Origin: Liolophura sinensis
Taxonomy: Eukaryota; Mollusca; Polyplacophora; Chitonida; Chitonidae
Direction of reading: 5' to 3'
Assembly (NCBI RefSeq): GCF_032854445.1
Contig: NC_088302.1
Span: 27,369,080-27,433,079 of the forward strand
Length of the DNA stretch: 64,000 nucleotides
Of this stretch, positions 37,488-49,015 are shown one piece after another (within the stretch, counting starts at the first letter, position 1; each line of letters begins with the position of its first letter). The notes below the pieces were generated by a model. That model did not search any database. It had not been told where the DNA came from and saw only the letters and a program-made list of their open reading frames with translations. The position numbers were made by a program, and so were the translations under genes.

Positions 37488-37545
37488 AGGCGTGGCCAGC
37501 TAGCAGAAGGATGTGACGTCAAATCATATCTCGCTATTTCATTGG
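37488..37545 (-). promoter_or_regulatory. Candidate KLF promoter elements: CRE, CCAAT, GC/CACCC box
   Basis: Upstream of the KLF exon are a perfect palindromic CRE (TGACGTCA, 37514-37521), a CCAAT box on the gene strand (37545-37541) and a CCACGCC box (37494-37488) of the type KLF/Sp proteins bind. No clear TATA box. The grouping within 60 bp suggests a CpG-type promoter about 315-370 bp from the start codon. Function is inferred. Confidence 0.35.
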
Positions 37546-37699
37546 TAACTACGGGATTAACCGCAAGACGAGGGAAGTTTGACTTTTCTCAGCAGGCACT
37601 CGTCCTTGCTCTGTGTAGGTCTACAAGGTTATATATGTGCAGAGCGCGGTGAACATTATAATATAGCTTAGTATAACAGACACATCTTTAAACCTCTTC

Positions 37700-39780
37700 A
37701 TATGGAAATATGAAATTGATATTCGTTTGATTGATGTTATAAGCAACCGGTAGCCACATTACATACCTGCAGCTCTGATCGAAGGGGTGTGATTCAGACG
37801 TTAGCTGAACTAGCTGAACATTACGTAATCATGAGTATAGGCCCCCACATACAAGTAGCTAGGTCTGCGATATACGTAATCACAGCTCATTTAGCTGGTC
37901 ACTACGTACGATGATGACGCAGCATCCGGCGCAGGTCAGTTAGACTTCCACGCGGACAAAATATACTTCACTACAAAATAACAGCTCGAATCCTACCGTA
38001 CATTTGGTATGCACAGATTCCCTGAATCGACCGAAGCGAATAACCTACACGTAGGTCTATATGTCACAGCTTGCATGCGTAAACCATCTTTCAACAGCCG
38101 TTTAAACTTTTGAATCGAACATGTGGAAAAAACGTCCGCTAAGGTAGCCTATCTGCTGGTTGTTGGAAAATGTCTTCCAACATAACTTGTCGTCATAAAT
38201 TTATTTGTTTTTGGCTTTTAAATATAAAGGTAGGCCTACTAAGATAACAGTTTATCTTTCAAACAGCCAACAGGTAAGCCGCACGTGTGTGGCTCAATTG
38301 ATCAGACAATGTATTCATGTACAAAGCAGTACTTGCTCGGCACGTTTGTACATTGTTAAATCAGGTCAGCCTAATTCAGCCGTGGAGCTATCAGCAGGTG
38401 GAAGGCATTAACTATCCAGTCGTACACATTAACCTTGAGATGTATTCAGTAGGCCCTATCCTTTTTTTTTATTTTTAGAAGTGTAGCGTCTAATATTTGA
38501 CAATGACACAAGTTGTCACTGTATAAAGATAGGCCTACCTAAAATACAAAATAATAATAAAAATAATGATAATAATAATAATAAATAAATAAAATAATAA
38601 AAACCAGTAAAACCCAACAGTTTCCTTTTTTAATTCTCGCTCTGAGAACAAATATGATTTCGTTTACAAATTATATTTTGATGGAAATTTTTCAGTATTT
38701 ATAATAAAACATGCAATATTTTAGGTAACATAAAAACTCAGAAATTTAATGAGAATATGTTTGAAAATCAGCTTTTAAAACACTGAATCATCATGAACAT
38801 ATTCAGACCTTGTATGCTAAATAATATTTGTAGGCCTATAACCCCGCGCTTAGAACTATGCTTATCAATAAATCGTTCTACTATGATACAAAATCAGTCT
38901 GTCCTAAATAAAATCCTATAATGAAGCGTATATCCCGAATCCGATGTCGATATATAAAACTCCTAGATGCCTGACTGTAACAAAGTTTATCCCTTACATA
39001 GGTATCGCAAGAGCCTGTAATGTTTATGTTTTCTGCAATCCCCGAGAGAGCCTCATTCAGGACTTATTGTTAATATTTGCATTTATTTAAGAAAGGTATA
39101 TACAGACAGGTGGTGGGAGATGATAAGAGCCTACACGGCTATATATACTACATGTATAGCTATTTTTTTTTTTTTTTTACATCTCCGCATCCACAAGAAA
39201 GGCGCATTTCTTTTAATTATATGGCGCTAGTTTATCCGATAAAGCAGTACAATGTACATGTAATCTGATGAGTGATCTCGTTTGGAGATGGAGATGTTGA
39301 GGAGGAGGTTGAATTTCTGTATATAGTGCTAAAATAGTCATTTTACGTCGGCATCGCACCGAACGTTACTCAAGCAACGTAGCTGAAGGATCTGTAAGAT
39401 ATTTCAAATAAATCATCAATATCACGATATTGCTATACATGTATATATAACATGTATATATGATCAACTGAGTATAACAGTTCGCCACACTGTATATATG
39501 GGCATGTTTCCATTGAGCAAATTGTCACTGGGACAACAAAGGACCTGGTACGGTAAGGCGGAGATTTGGCCCCTGAGAGGTATGATAAGAAAGTGCAAAT
39601 TTCAAAATCCCAGCACAGTTCAGTGAATTTCCAAACCAGAAGTACAAAACTTGTTCGAATCACCCATAAAAGTTAGATGGCCATAAGAGAGATGGTTGTT
39701 TAGCGATAAGTCGCAAAAAATACACTCGAGAAGAAAAAAAAAACGAAAATCTTTCGTTCAAACGAGGGACTATATCTTTA
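37700..39780. other. Noncoding upstream region of KLF
   Basis: No gene supported. It contains an (AAT)n-rich stretch near 38550-38600. A segment at 38070-38125 (GCGTAAACCATCTTTCAACAG, GTTTAAACTT, TGAATCGA) recurs at 59998-60066, which marks another dispersed repeat. Confidence 0.4.
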
Positions 39781-39789
39781 ATTTACAAT

Positions 39790-40075
39790 ATGTGAAGATC
39801 AACGTTCACCAGGAAAATATCTTTACTGAAAGTTTCATATGTGTATTTCTACAGAAATACGTATACGGGCTGTCAAAGTTTCGTTTTGGTTAAAGTTTGT
39901 CTTCATATGTAAAATATAAACTTTAGAATGTGATCGGTTTTATCATATATTGGCAGGTTAAATCCACATTTCCACTTTACACTGTCAGGCATCCTTTATA
40001 GTACAGTGAACTAGCGAAGAAACTGTGGAGAACACTTTTCACTTCGTGAGGGAGTTCGAATCTTCGGGTATTTTC
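39790..40075 (-). repeat. Copy of the old interspersed repeat
   Basis: Reverse complement of 10390-10640, aligned over most of its length with frequent substitutions (shared TTCGAACTC, CTGACAGTGTA, CCGATCACATT, ACATATGAAGACAAAC). Confidence 0.65.
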
Positions 40076-40466
40076 TTTGGCCACATACTTTTGTGTGAGT
40101 AAAGATAGGCTGATTTAAATAAATGTTGTCATGAATTAGAGTAGGTAAGTATTGAGCCATGGTATTACCTAGCGTGGGGGAACTATAGCGAAATCATAAG
40201 TGAATCCAGGTTGAGAGCACATGTGGTTCTTTTAGATATCATTAACATTAATATGTTATTTGTAGCGGAAGTATAAGGCTGAACATTTGTTATACATGTA
40301 TATGTATATTTAATTGATTGGTGCATAACTGCGCGCTCATGAGATCAGAAAAGTTAGTCGGCGCTTCACGGTAGGCGGTAGGCGATTCAAAGGGACCAGT
40401 CATTACGTTTTCAAACTTTAACATTAAAATATCTCTTATCCTTTGAAATATACAATAATGATTTTA

Positions 40467-40748
40467 CACAATATACACCTCTTTTGATCCTCTTTCACAT
40501 GACAACAGTAAATTGTCTAGAGCAATCAAACTGACACAATACACATCACTACTGATCCTCTTTCACCTGATACCAAAGTTGACGCCATCTGACTCAATGG
40601 GGAGCTGCAATCGAATCGCCTTGTGGCTCACACAGGCAATAGTAAGAGCAACCAAACTTACACAAGACACATCTCTATACTCATCCTTTGGTGTCAGGTG
40701 AAAGAAAATCAGGAGGGGTGTATATTGTGTAAGTTTGGTTGCTCTAGA
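40467..40748. repeat. Foldback repeat with about 60-bp arms
   Basis: 40516-40576 is an imperfect reverse complement of 40688-40748 (TCTAGAGCAA.CAAACT.ACACAATA.AC, CTTTCACCTGA.ACCA). Two further partial direct copies of the arm lie at 40467-40507 and 40642-40690. This suggests a small foldback element or a locally amplified arm. Confidence 0.65.
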
Positions 40749-40749
40749 C

Positions 40750-42389
40750 CTTTTGCTCCTTTGGTGATGATACTTGGGTTACCATAAAGACTTTTAATTG
40801 CGAGCTTTTAAGAGTAGGAAACAATAGATATGGCCTTTGACGATGATGCCAGAGGTAGGTTGTTTAATTAAGTCACATTTATGGGATAAAACTAATCATA
40901 CCATAAATGTGACCCAGAACATGAAATAAATGGGGTGGGATAAATATCCCTCGCCCACAAATGTTGAGAGCTACTTGATTTGTTCACGACTATTGAGTGA
41001 TAAAAAAGCTACACACGCGCCGAACTACTTTGTTTTACTACGTGACTTTGTCGTCTACATTAAGTGCAAACGTTCAAGATATGTTCTTTGTATAGCCATA
41101 TTTACATTGGAAATATCAGTTTCATCTCTAATTGTTACGTAAGAATGATGTTGCGTTGAAAAGTTTTTCTGTGTTCAGGTGTATTTCAGCCACCAGCGTA
41201 GACATACATACAAGTAAATGTACGCGCTATGCGCATGCACCCCTGTTCTCGTCACTGGTTTTCCAGGTACTCCTCGATGCAGTCTTCTGTTTTTTGACAA
41301 TCGTGTTCGTAAAGTGACAACACTTATCTGCTGCTCAGTTTGAATTGTGTAGATTATAATGTAAAAAAATCACCAAAAGGTTTCGAGTCAAAAATAGTTA
41401 ACTCTCGTTTAATAAATTTCATTCTACTGGGTCACTCGCTGGAGATCCTCTATGTATATAAGGAATAAATACGTCTTATAATTAACAAAATACTGCTACC
41501 GATGAAAATTTTGACTAGCCCTAAACAACAACAAAGTATCTGTGCAGTTCGCTCTGTCGTTAGATGTCACAATATTTCCTGATATTAGTTTAACTAAACA
41601 CATTGACCATCAGTCAAAACAACAGTTTGCAGCATTCTGCAATTATACTGTTAGCCGAGAACAATGCTGATACTCACAGCTTTTTAGACCATCCACAGAC
41701 CGATTTTAGCGCACTTTCTTTTCGCGACATCTCAAGTCACTTTCCTATTCCCACCACAGACCGAATTTACATTGCTATACAAGTTCAGCAACAATGATAT
41801 AATTTTAATGAAACAAATATTTTAGGCTGGCTACTTGAACTTAATTTACTTCGATTTCCAAATAATTACCCCACAGTGAATGAAATTCATATGAAAAACA
41901 GTCTAAGGGAGATAGCTGTACCAAGTACAAGATAAATGTTACAAAAGCGTGGTCACAGATTTGAATAAATGCCCAGTGGTCAGTCCAGGGCTTTAAAAAG
42001 GCGTTATTTCCAGGAGATACGGTATTTTTATACAGAACTTTGGAATCTACGGATACCTTATCTGACGATGTGGCGGCCAGTGACGTCACATCGGATTTTT
42101 GCTACTTAACTCACATACACCGCTTTCATTCTGTAAAATGCATGTACATGTACATGTAGTTATATAAATGCACTTTGAAATAAACTATTTCAAGTGGAAA
42201 ATCTGGATGTGACGTCAACGATACCCACTGGATCACTAAAGACCACTGAGGTTTCTTATGTTTTAAAACCATTTTACTCTGTTGAAAAAAGGCTTAAAAA
42301 ATAAATCAAACTACAGTTTTTTGTGTACAGTGTTCAATAGTCTTTCAACTGATATACACTTCATTGTAGTGTTTTCTTTGGCTTTCACA
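40750..42389. other. Noncoding, nothing recognised
   Basis: No gene or clear repeat, apart from the short inverted pair TTAAGTCACATTTATGG / CCATAAATGTGACCCAG near 40867-40915. Confidence 0.4.
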
Positions 42390-42600
42390 TGTACGACGGC
42401 GGCCAGCATTACGGTGGGAAGAAACCGGGCAGAGCCCCCCTGGAAACCTACGATCATCCGCAGGTTGCTCGCACACCTTCCCACATACGGCAGGAATGGA
42501 AGCCAGCGTGAGCTGGACTTGAACTCACAGCGACCGCATTGGATGGAGGCTCTTGGGTCATTGCGACGCGTTGTTGTGCTAACCTTCTCGGTCACGGAAG
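42390..42600 (-). mobile_element. SINE (head and body)
   Basis: GTACGACGGCGGCCAGCATTACGGTGGGAAG through CTTCCCACATACGG and GAGCTGGACTTGAACTCACAGCGACC to the degenerate box A region near TGTGCTAACC. The tail is missing. Confidence 0.8.
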
Positions 42601-43114
42601 TCTCAGTTGGCCTTTTAACTACATATGCGCGGGTATTAGTGAGGCGACATCGTGTTTTTCTGGTTGTTTTAACAAGGCGCATTCAATGTCCTTTGACGAA
42701 TTCCAGATTAAAAATTGATGTATTGAGTTACCAAGTAGCCTACATCAACAAAAATTGGCTGCGGTCGTTTAGATCTCTTTCAATTCTCCTCCGTTAATTC
42801 TTTCAGTTATTGTATAGGTGTTTTATTTTGCAAAATCATAAACTACCTCAAGAGAAAAACGTTCTCATTTCAGATAAGTTAGCAAATGCAACATTTACCA
42901 TAAATGAAAACATCACTGGAAGTACATATGGTATGGAAGTTTGATGCGACCACGCTCTCTTTCATGTACTTACCTAAAACCAGTAACAATATTCGCACGA
43001 CACCGCGCAAAGTAGTCGAGATTAGGTCGAGATAAGCACAACAACGTGACATTGCAAAATTTTCGACCAAATTACGACGAATCCCATGTAAATCTCACAC
43101 CTGCAGCTGAATCT

Positions 43115-43612
43115 CGGATTGGGCACTAAATTTCGCGCCCTCGCTCGAATGTCGCCTGCCCGTTTGTTTCTCGACCAAATCTCGTCTGAATTTCGACCAA
43201 ATCTCGCCCATGTAATGAACTGATTCGCGTCTTAATCTCGTCAGAATGTTAACGGTATAATCGAAAAACATGTAACTGATCTGTTTGTCCAAGCTAGAAT
43301 TGCAAATCACCTCAAAAAGTCCGACATTTGAGCCACCACGCGATAACAGAGCGAGATTCGGAAAACATTCTGATAAAATTAGCGTGTCATTTAATCAAGA
43401 ATCTCGTGCTGCCGCCAAAGTGTCGATCCTAAGCTGAGTTGGAAGTTAAGCTTGGAGAATTAGACCAATTATTTCGAGGATACCGTAACATTCTGACGAG
43501 ATTAAGTCGAGAATCAATGTACTGGGCAAGATTTGGTCGTGATTCAGACGAAATTTGGTAAACAAATGAAAGAGCAGGCGAGATTCGAAGGAGGGCACGA
43601 GATTTCGTTCCA
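43115..43612. mobile_element. MITE-like element with long TCTCG-rich inverted arms
   Basis: 43115-43262 and 43478-43612 are imperfect reverse complements. Both read GCCC-CGAATCTCGCCTGC, then TTTCGTCTGAAT, CGACCAAATCT-GCCC and TTAATCTCGTCAGAATGTTA-CGGTAT. Arms are built of short TCTCG/AATTTCG units. The spacer of about 215 bp has no coding content. Two short extra units (GTCGAGATTAGGTCGAGAT) lie outside at 43014-43034. Confidence 0.7.
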
Positions 43613-43980
43613 ATATCGCAACTGCTGTTTAAGCCAAAATATGGCCGCTTCCGACTCCCATAACATATGCTTACACAAGCAATTTTTTTTCTTTTTTTTT
43701 TCGTGCTTAACGTTGCAACGTAATGCGCCAGTTTAAAGTATGTCATGTATTATGGTGGCTGAGAACGTCCATTTTGGACCGCAGGGTCGCGGAAGGCACG
43801 GAAGGGGTGGATGCGCGCCCCCTTTGCGTATTCTGCGGGGGTCGCGGTATTAATAAAACCGCTACCTCCGCGGGATCGCTAAGATAGTGGTCTAGATAGG
43901 TGCTATCAGCATCCATAACATATGGCCCTATATATAGGTCACTAGAAAGCGAGGCTCTGCATCGGTGAACGCATGCATAT

Positions 43981-44276
43981 CCTCTGACAGGACAGGGGAC
44001 CTCCGTGGCTCAGTCGGTCAGCGCGCTAGCGCAGCGTAATGACCCAAGAGTCTCTCACCAATGCGGTCGCTGTGAGTTCAAGTCCATCTCATGCTGGCTT
44101 CCTCTCCGGCCGTACGTGGCAAGGTCATCAGCAACCTGCGGATGGTCGTGGCTTTCCCCCGGGCTGTGCACGGGTTCCTCCCACCATAATGCTGGCCGCC
44201 GTCGTATAAGTGACATATTCTTGAGTACGGCGTAAAACACCAATCAAATAAATAAATAAATAACTTCTGATAGGAC
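43981..44276 (+). mobile_element. Full-length SINE with diverged target duplication
   Basis: The body, 43995-44263, runs GGGGACCTCCGTGGCTCAG (box A), GTGAGTTCAAGTCC (box B), the GGCCGCCGTCGTATAAGTG core, ATATTCTTGAGTACGGCGTAAAACACC and (AAAT)n. Flanks CCTCTGACAGGAC and CTTCTGATAGGAC match at 11 of 13 positions. Confidence 0.85.
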
Positions 44277-45227
44277 CTGTTCTACACTGTCATCATAACG
44301 AACAGGGTGAAAAATGGCCAAACATGGTAAAGCCAAGCTCCTCGCCATCGAAATATGTTAGACATGAAAGTGAATAGTTTGAAGTTCGGATACGTGAGAC
44401 AAGGTGAAATTTACTGTACGGTCAGTTTTAGCGTTGATAATTTTCTTTCCACGAAAGTCAACCAGGAGTACGCAGTACATGTATTCCGGGATTAAGATAG
44501 ACGCCTCTTAATCATCCCAGATGTACCTACCGTGTCCTGCATTTGGCCTAACCATCAGGCTATACGAGCCTATACTCTAAAACGGCGAACATCTGCTGCA
44601 GGCATCAGATACCAAAGGAAAATCATGGACCATGACAAGTCAAGTGCTGAAAATCTGCCGCATGAGTGGTATACCCAAAAAGTTCTGTGACATTGTTGGC
44701 GGCTCAAGCGGTCTCCAAGTCATGGCTATTTTAACTGTCACAGGAGGGTTTTAATTGCTCATAATCCCTACACACCTGTGGCCCTGCATGAGGGAACGCA
44801 AAATTCACTTACCCATGGTTGAAATGGCCACACGACATTGGTATAGTGTATAAATATTGTTACGTAGCCTCACTCCGATGATCTGTCACCACAGTCTTGG
44901 TTCTCAAGTATCTTTTAATGTCGAACGGTAATACAATTAACAGTGGTCATTTTAGAACTGAAAACCTACTCTTACCTCCTACCGGCTTATTGTCTAGCCT
45001 TCCTCAAACAAGAGTTACTCCCTCTAAATTAATACTGAGGGAGTTAGTTCCCTTTAAAAAAACAGGTTCGCAGAGCTGTCACAATATCAACAATAAATTC
45101 AAAGAAGGTTTCATTTTATACATCGGTATTTTGCAGCCATTTTATATATTAATAAAAGAAAAATCACACACTGATTCTGTTGTACATCTGTAACAGTGAC
45201 AATAAACCTAGATCTGAGGTCTGTGTC
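44277..45227. other. Noncoding, nothing recognised
   Basis: No supportable gene or repeat by eye. Confidence 0.4.
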
Positions 45228-45430
45228 ATTCTTCCCAGCTTAGCTTTCAGAAATACAGATCTGTACTCTTCCGTTTACTTACCAGGAACTCGGTCCTTCC
45301 GCGTGTTCTGTCCTCAACATGTCAATGCTGTACCCTATAAAAACATGTTCTCTGTAATCCTTACTTCATATCACCGAGTTATTCGTGAATAATGATGACC
45401 TTAACGTCACAATTAACACAAATGTACTCC
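45228..45430 (+). repeat. Copy of the old interspersed repeat, uninterrupted
   Basis: Aligns with 10640-10678 joined to 11342-11480 without the GGGGCCC-ended insert, which makes it a paralogous empty site. Confidence 0.6.
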
Positions 45431-45802
45431 ACAAATGTAATGATTGAAACCAATCAGATGTACATCATCTATACATCTGCAAAGTTCAGATGCTGCCTGA
45501 GTGGGTGTGTCCGTTACATCTGTTTTATTTACGATGTTATGGCTTTTATTATTCCTGCATAATGAAGTGATTTCGAATCATAATTACTTTAAGATCACCT
45601 CTTTTTTTGACGTACAATGTTCAGACATCAGTTTACCTGCATTACGTTCATACCTCGATAGAGATTTCTGGCTGATAAAAATACACGCACTACAGATTAA
45701 CACTTCCGCGTTCAAAGCTGTGTATTTGCTGCAAATGAAAATTGTTCCACCAAAGAACTTAGTGTATATTTTATTTTATTTATTATAATACACTGGGAAC
45801 TT

Positions 45803-45821
45803 GGGGGGGGGGGGGGGGGGG
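45803..45821. repeat. G19 homopolymer
   Basis: Nineteen consecutive G in otherwise AT-rich DNA. Confidence 0.95.
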
Positions 45822-47029
45822 ATTCCAGTCCTCCCGAAATCGTCCAGTACAATCCCTGTCCGACTATCAGTGCCTACATTCAAAAGAACAATCAATAATA
45901 CACAACCTAAGGCGAACATTTACTGCACAAGACGGAAGGATTTGTACTCACCAAAAACATTCGTATCTGCTCACATTGTACATTTATTTATATTGTATAG
46001 ACATAGGCTGTCTGGAATGCCGAAAATAACATGTACCGGTAGTTGTTATCGAACATGCGTATGAATTTAGAATCCCTCGGGGAATAGACTGATATTTATT
46101 GTGAAGCGGACAGATGAAAAGAATAGTAAATAAATATAAAATCTTAAGTGTACAGCGTAACACAGGGTAAAGCTAAGCGTTACCAGTCTGTATTGCCAGT
46201 GCGGTAGAAAATGCCTGGGCAAAGTGTGAAAACTCAAGTGTCGTAAATCGGGATGTCAGCGTCGTCCACTATGGGTTGAAATTGATAGGACGTTAGATTT
46301 ACTTCTGTGTAGCTAGAATCCATCCCGAAACATCGTTTTGATGCGAATTTAGGCCAGCTAGACTTGGGTGGCCTTCTGTGACGTCACCCGCCGAACTGCA
46401 CCGACATACCGGGCGACCAGCTAGAGATAGAATAGGACAGTAAATCTGTCTATTATTTTCTGTGGATTTAAAAGTCATTATTAACTTTCTCATGAGCCCT
46501 CCCGGTGATGTACTGCATAAACTGGTTATAATCTTGCTAATTACTGTCGGAGACAGTATTTGTAAACACTGTTTGTTAGAGTTAAATGTATACATGTATA
46601 TATTTGTTGATATTCGTTTTGACTGTACTGGGAGTCTGGAATGGCTCTGGAATGTGGGTGTTCCCCGTTCAGTCTGCCCCACTTTGTGTCGCGTTATATA
46701 CAGAACCGTTGCTAAACAGGGGCGAATGTGTTTTGATAGGTGTAGGAATACTGTTATCATATATGTATCCTGACATTGAGATTTGGTGACGCAGTGTCAT
46801 ATGATAACCTTGATTATTGGAGCTAAATATACATTGGTTTCGACTGGTACAGTAGGAAAACCACTTATCCAGGATGTATATTACATGCATGAGCTGTGGA
46901 CTAGGCCTATATGATGAGTTGTGAAACGATTATTTGGGTATCGCCTATCCCAGTGTTATAAAAGCGGCGTCGAGTTGGCAGTTAGCATTGCAGCCCTGTC
47001 GTTTGTACTGTATTGGTGTCCTGTGTTGT
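45822..47029. other. Noncoding, nothing recognised
   Basis: A 153-codon minus-strand frame (46299-46760) has no recognisable domain and overlaps a 103-codon frame on the other strand. Neither is supported as a gene. Confidence 0.4.
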
Positions 47030-47180
47030 TATTTATTTATTTGATTGGTATTTTACGCCGTACTTAAAAATATTTCACTTATACGACGGCGGCCATGGTT
47101 GGAGGAAACCGGGCAGAGCCCGTGGGAAAGCAACGACCATCCGCAGGTTGCTGAAGACCTTCCCACGTACAGCCGGAGAG
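47030..47180 (-). mobile_element. SINE fragment (3' part)
   Basis: (ATTT)n, GATTGGTATTTTACGCCGTACT, TATTTCACTTATACGACGGCGGCC, then a small deletion and GGAGGAAACCGGGCAGAGCCCG to CCCACGTACAGCCGGAGAG. The head is missing. Confidence 0.8.
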
Positions 47181-48207
47181 TTGGAGTATAGGCCTATCCG
47201 TGCATTTATGGTTGTGGTGTCCGTGAATTGGTTTTTGGCGGATGCAGTGATTATGGAGTTGACGGTGTTACGGTATTGAAAGCAGCAACAGAAAACAGAC
47301 TCAGTGACTCAATATTACAATGTGAACAATGCTTTATATATAAAATGAGACGTACAGTTTTACAGACAGTTCAACAACAACATAAAAAAACATACACATC
47401 AGTATTACCGGTCTTTAAAAAAGTTTCCAGTTCACCTTTGCATCCCAAGGAACGTGTTCCAGGTGATCCAACGTAAAGACCATGGGATAAACACACAATT
47501 CACAAATTGTCCCAGGCAGGTACTTCGCCAGGTTAGCGAACGCGAACACAGTACACAGGTTACACAGAACTGGAACAGTCAAACCTTTGAATGACGTCAC
47601 ACCCGTAGAGCACAACACAGGGTAAATACAGGCATGGAGATATAATCCACTTTAGAACAGTTTCCCGCAGAAACTCACAAACGAGCCGTTCAGAGACGTA
47701 GAGTAATGTCACCTTGTGGCAGAACGAACGTCCTTTACAAAACTGAAAACTTCAGTTTAGAGTCCTTGACGACCTTGTCGGTCAGGTGAGGTAAGCGTGT
47801 TAAACAAACTACACAGTCAACACTGTATAATCATAATAAAGATCCGAACACCAATAAACGTGACTTCCGCAGAAATTCACATAAACCAGACATCAGTGGT
47901 ACACAAACGGTGCCGGCATAAAAATCTGTCCTCCCAAATGAAACTGGCATCACCAGCTCATATCAAAATAATGGACTCAGTACGAGAGCGTCGCACACTC
48001 TCCTGGCTCCCAGTGGATGCAACAAAAATACCTCCTCTCTGCACAGAAAACACGGCTTATATACGTGCCAGGTGGATTCAACTATTTTTAAACGCAGAAT
48101 TAACAGCCAATGAACAGCCAGTTAAATAAACAGAGCACTGAACAAGGTGCTTTCCGTCAGGTCCGCGCTGTACATATATAACAGGGCCTGTTATGCTTTC
48201 ACAAAGG

Positions 48208-48400
48208 AAAAGCTGTAATATGCTACCACAAAGAGGTTAATCCCACCAATTGACTCATGTACATATGTAAATAGTATACCAACGCACTGCTGTTATGTAA
48301 CCAAAATATTCATGTGTTCAAAAAAAAAAAATAAAACACTTATTTGATGGGCCACGATATCCGCCAGGAAAGTGGCCCTAAAACCAGTAAATAAACAAAA
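48208..48400. mobile_element. 193-bp insert between two target-site copies
   Basis: This stretch sits between CTTTCACAAAGG (48196-48207) and a further TTTCACAAAGG (48401-48411). It contains an A-run, a 7-bp inverted pair GGGCCAC/GTGGCCC (48351-48380) and an A-rich end (AAATAAACAAAA). It may be a separate insertion at the same target or a second template-switch product. Origin not recognised. Confidence 0.4.
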
Positions 48401-48411
48401 TTTCACAAAGG

Positions 48412-48486
48412 ATATTCCTATATTTCTACTTGCTCAGCTCGATAGAAGGTATAGATATGTCTGGACGCGGTAAAGGAGGCAAAGGT
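48412..48486 (+). pseudogene. H4: Histone H4 5' mRNA fragment (leader plus ten codons)
   Basis: ATG at 48457 opens MSGRGKGGKG, exactly the first ten residues of histone H4. The frame then runs into unrelated sequence (QLNPL...) where H4 would continue LGKGGAK. The 45 bp before the ATG look like a short histone leader, and they begin immediately after the TTTCACAAAGG target copy. The fragment therefore seems to be the 5' end of an H4 mRNA fused to the LINE 5' end. It is not a functional H4 gene because more than 90 percent of the coding sequence is absent. Confidence 0.7.
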
Positions 48487-49015
48487 CAACTTAACCCCCT
48501 TTCTTGTACAGGCGTTCATTGAGAGTGGTTTTCATAGTGTTGTATATTTGATATTTTTTGGATTTATTTGTGATAGCTTTCGGCCTTGTAAATTCTAAAT
48601 TAATAATACACGTTTGTTGCTTAGTATTGGGCTTTTTGACAACAATTTTTTTTTTTTTTTTTGGCTGATAAGCAGTCACACCTGATAATTGAAATATAGT
48701 TAATCCATAGAAAAAAGTTCTATAATTGATTGTATATATAGTAATATATAGTGTGTATAGTAATATATAGTGTATAATAGTAATATCGTTAGTATTATAT
48801 AGTAGCATAGGGCTATAAGTTACTATACTTTAGGTATAGTGTACAATTGTGGGATAGGAAATCCTGTACTTACACTGTCTCTTCCACACCTAACAGAGCG
48901 CCTTTCGTCTTTTCTCCCTGGCTCGGAGCAGCTCCCGAGCAACTTTTGCTATTTTTAACTGTCGTCTTGTAATAACTCCCCTGTGCATACACCACTATAG
49001 TCATTAGTTACAGCC

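Noticed and set aside
42282-42797. 171-codon frame
   Set aside because: Most of it is a translated SINE; no independent gene evidence.
46299-46760. 153-codon minus-strand frame
   Set aside because: No recognisable domain, overlaps frames on the other strand, and composition looks like translated AT-rich noncoding DNA.
47797-48129. 110-codon frame, similar to one at 9925-10158
   Set aside because: Both lie antisense in the two LTR copies; similarity reflects the shared repeat and not a conserved gene.
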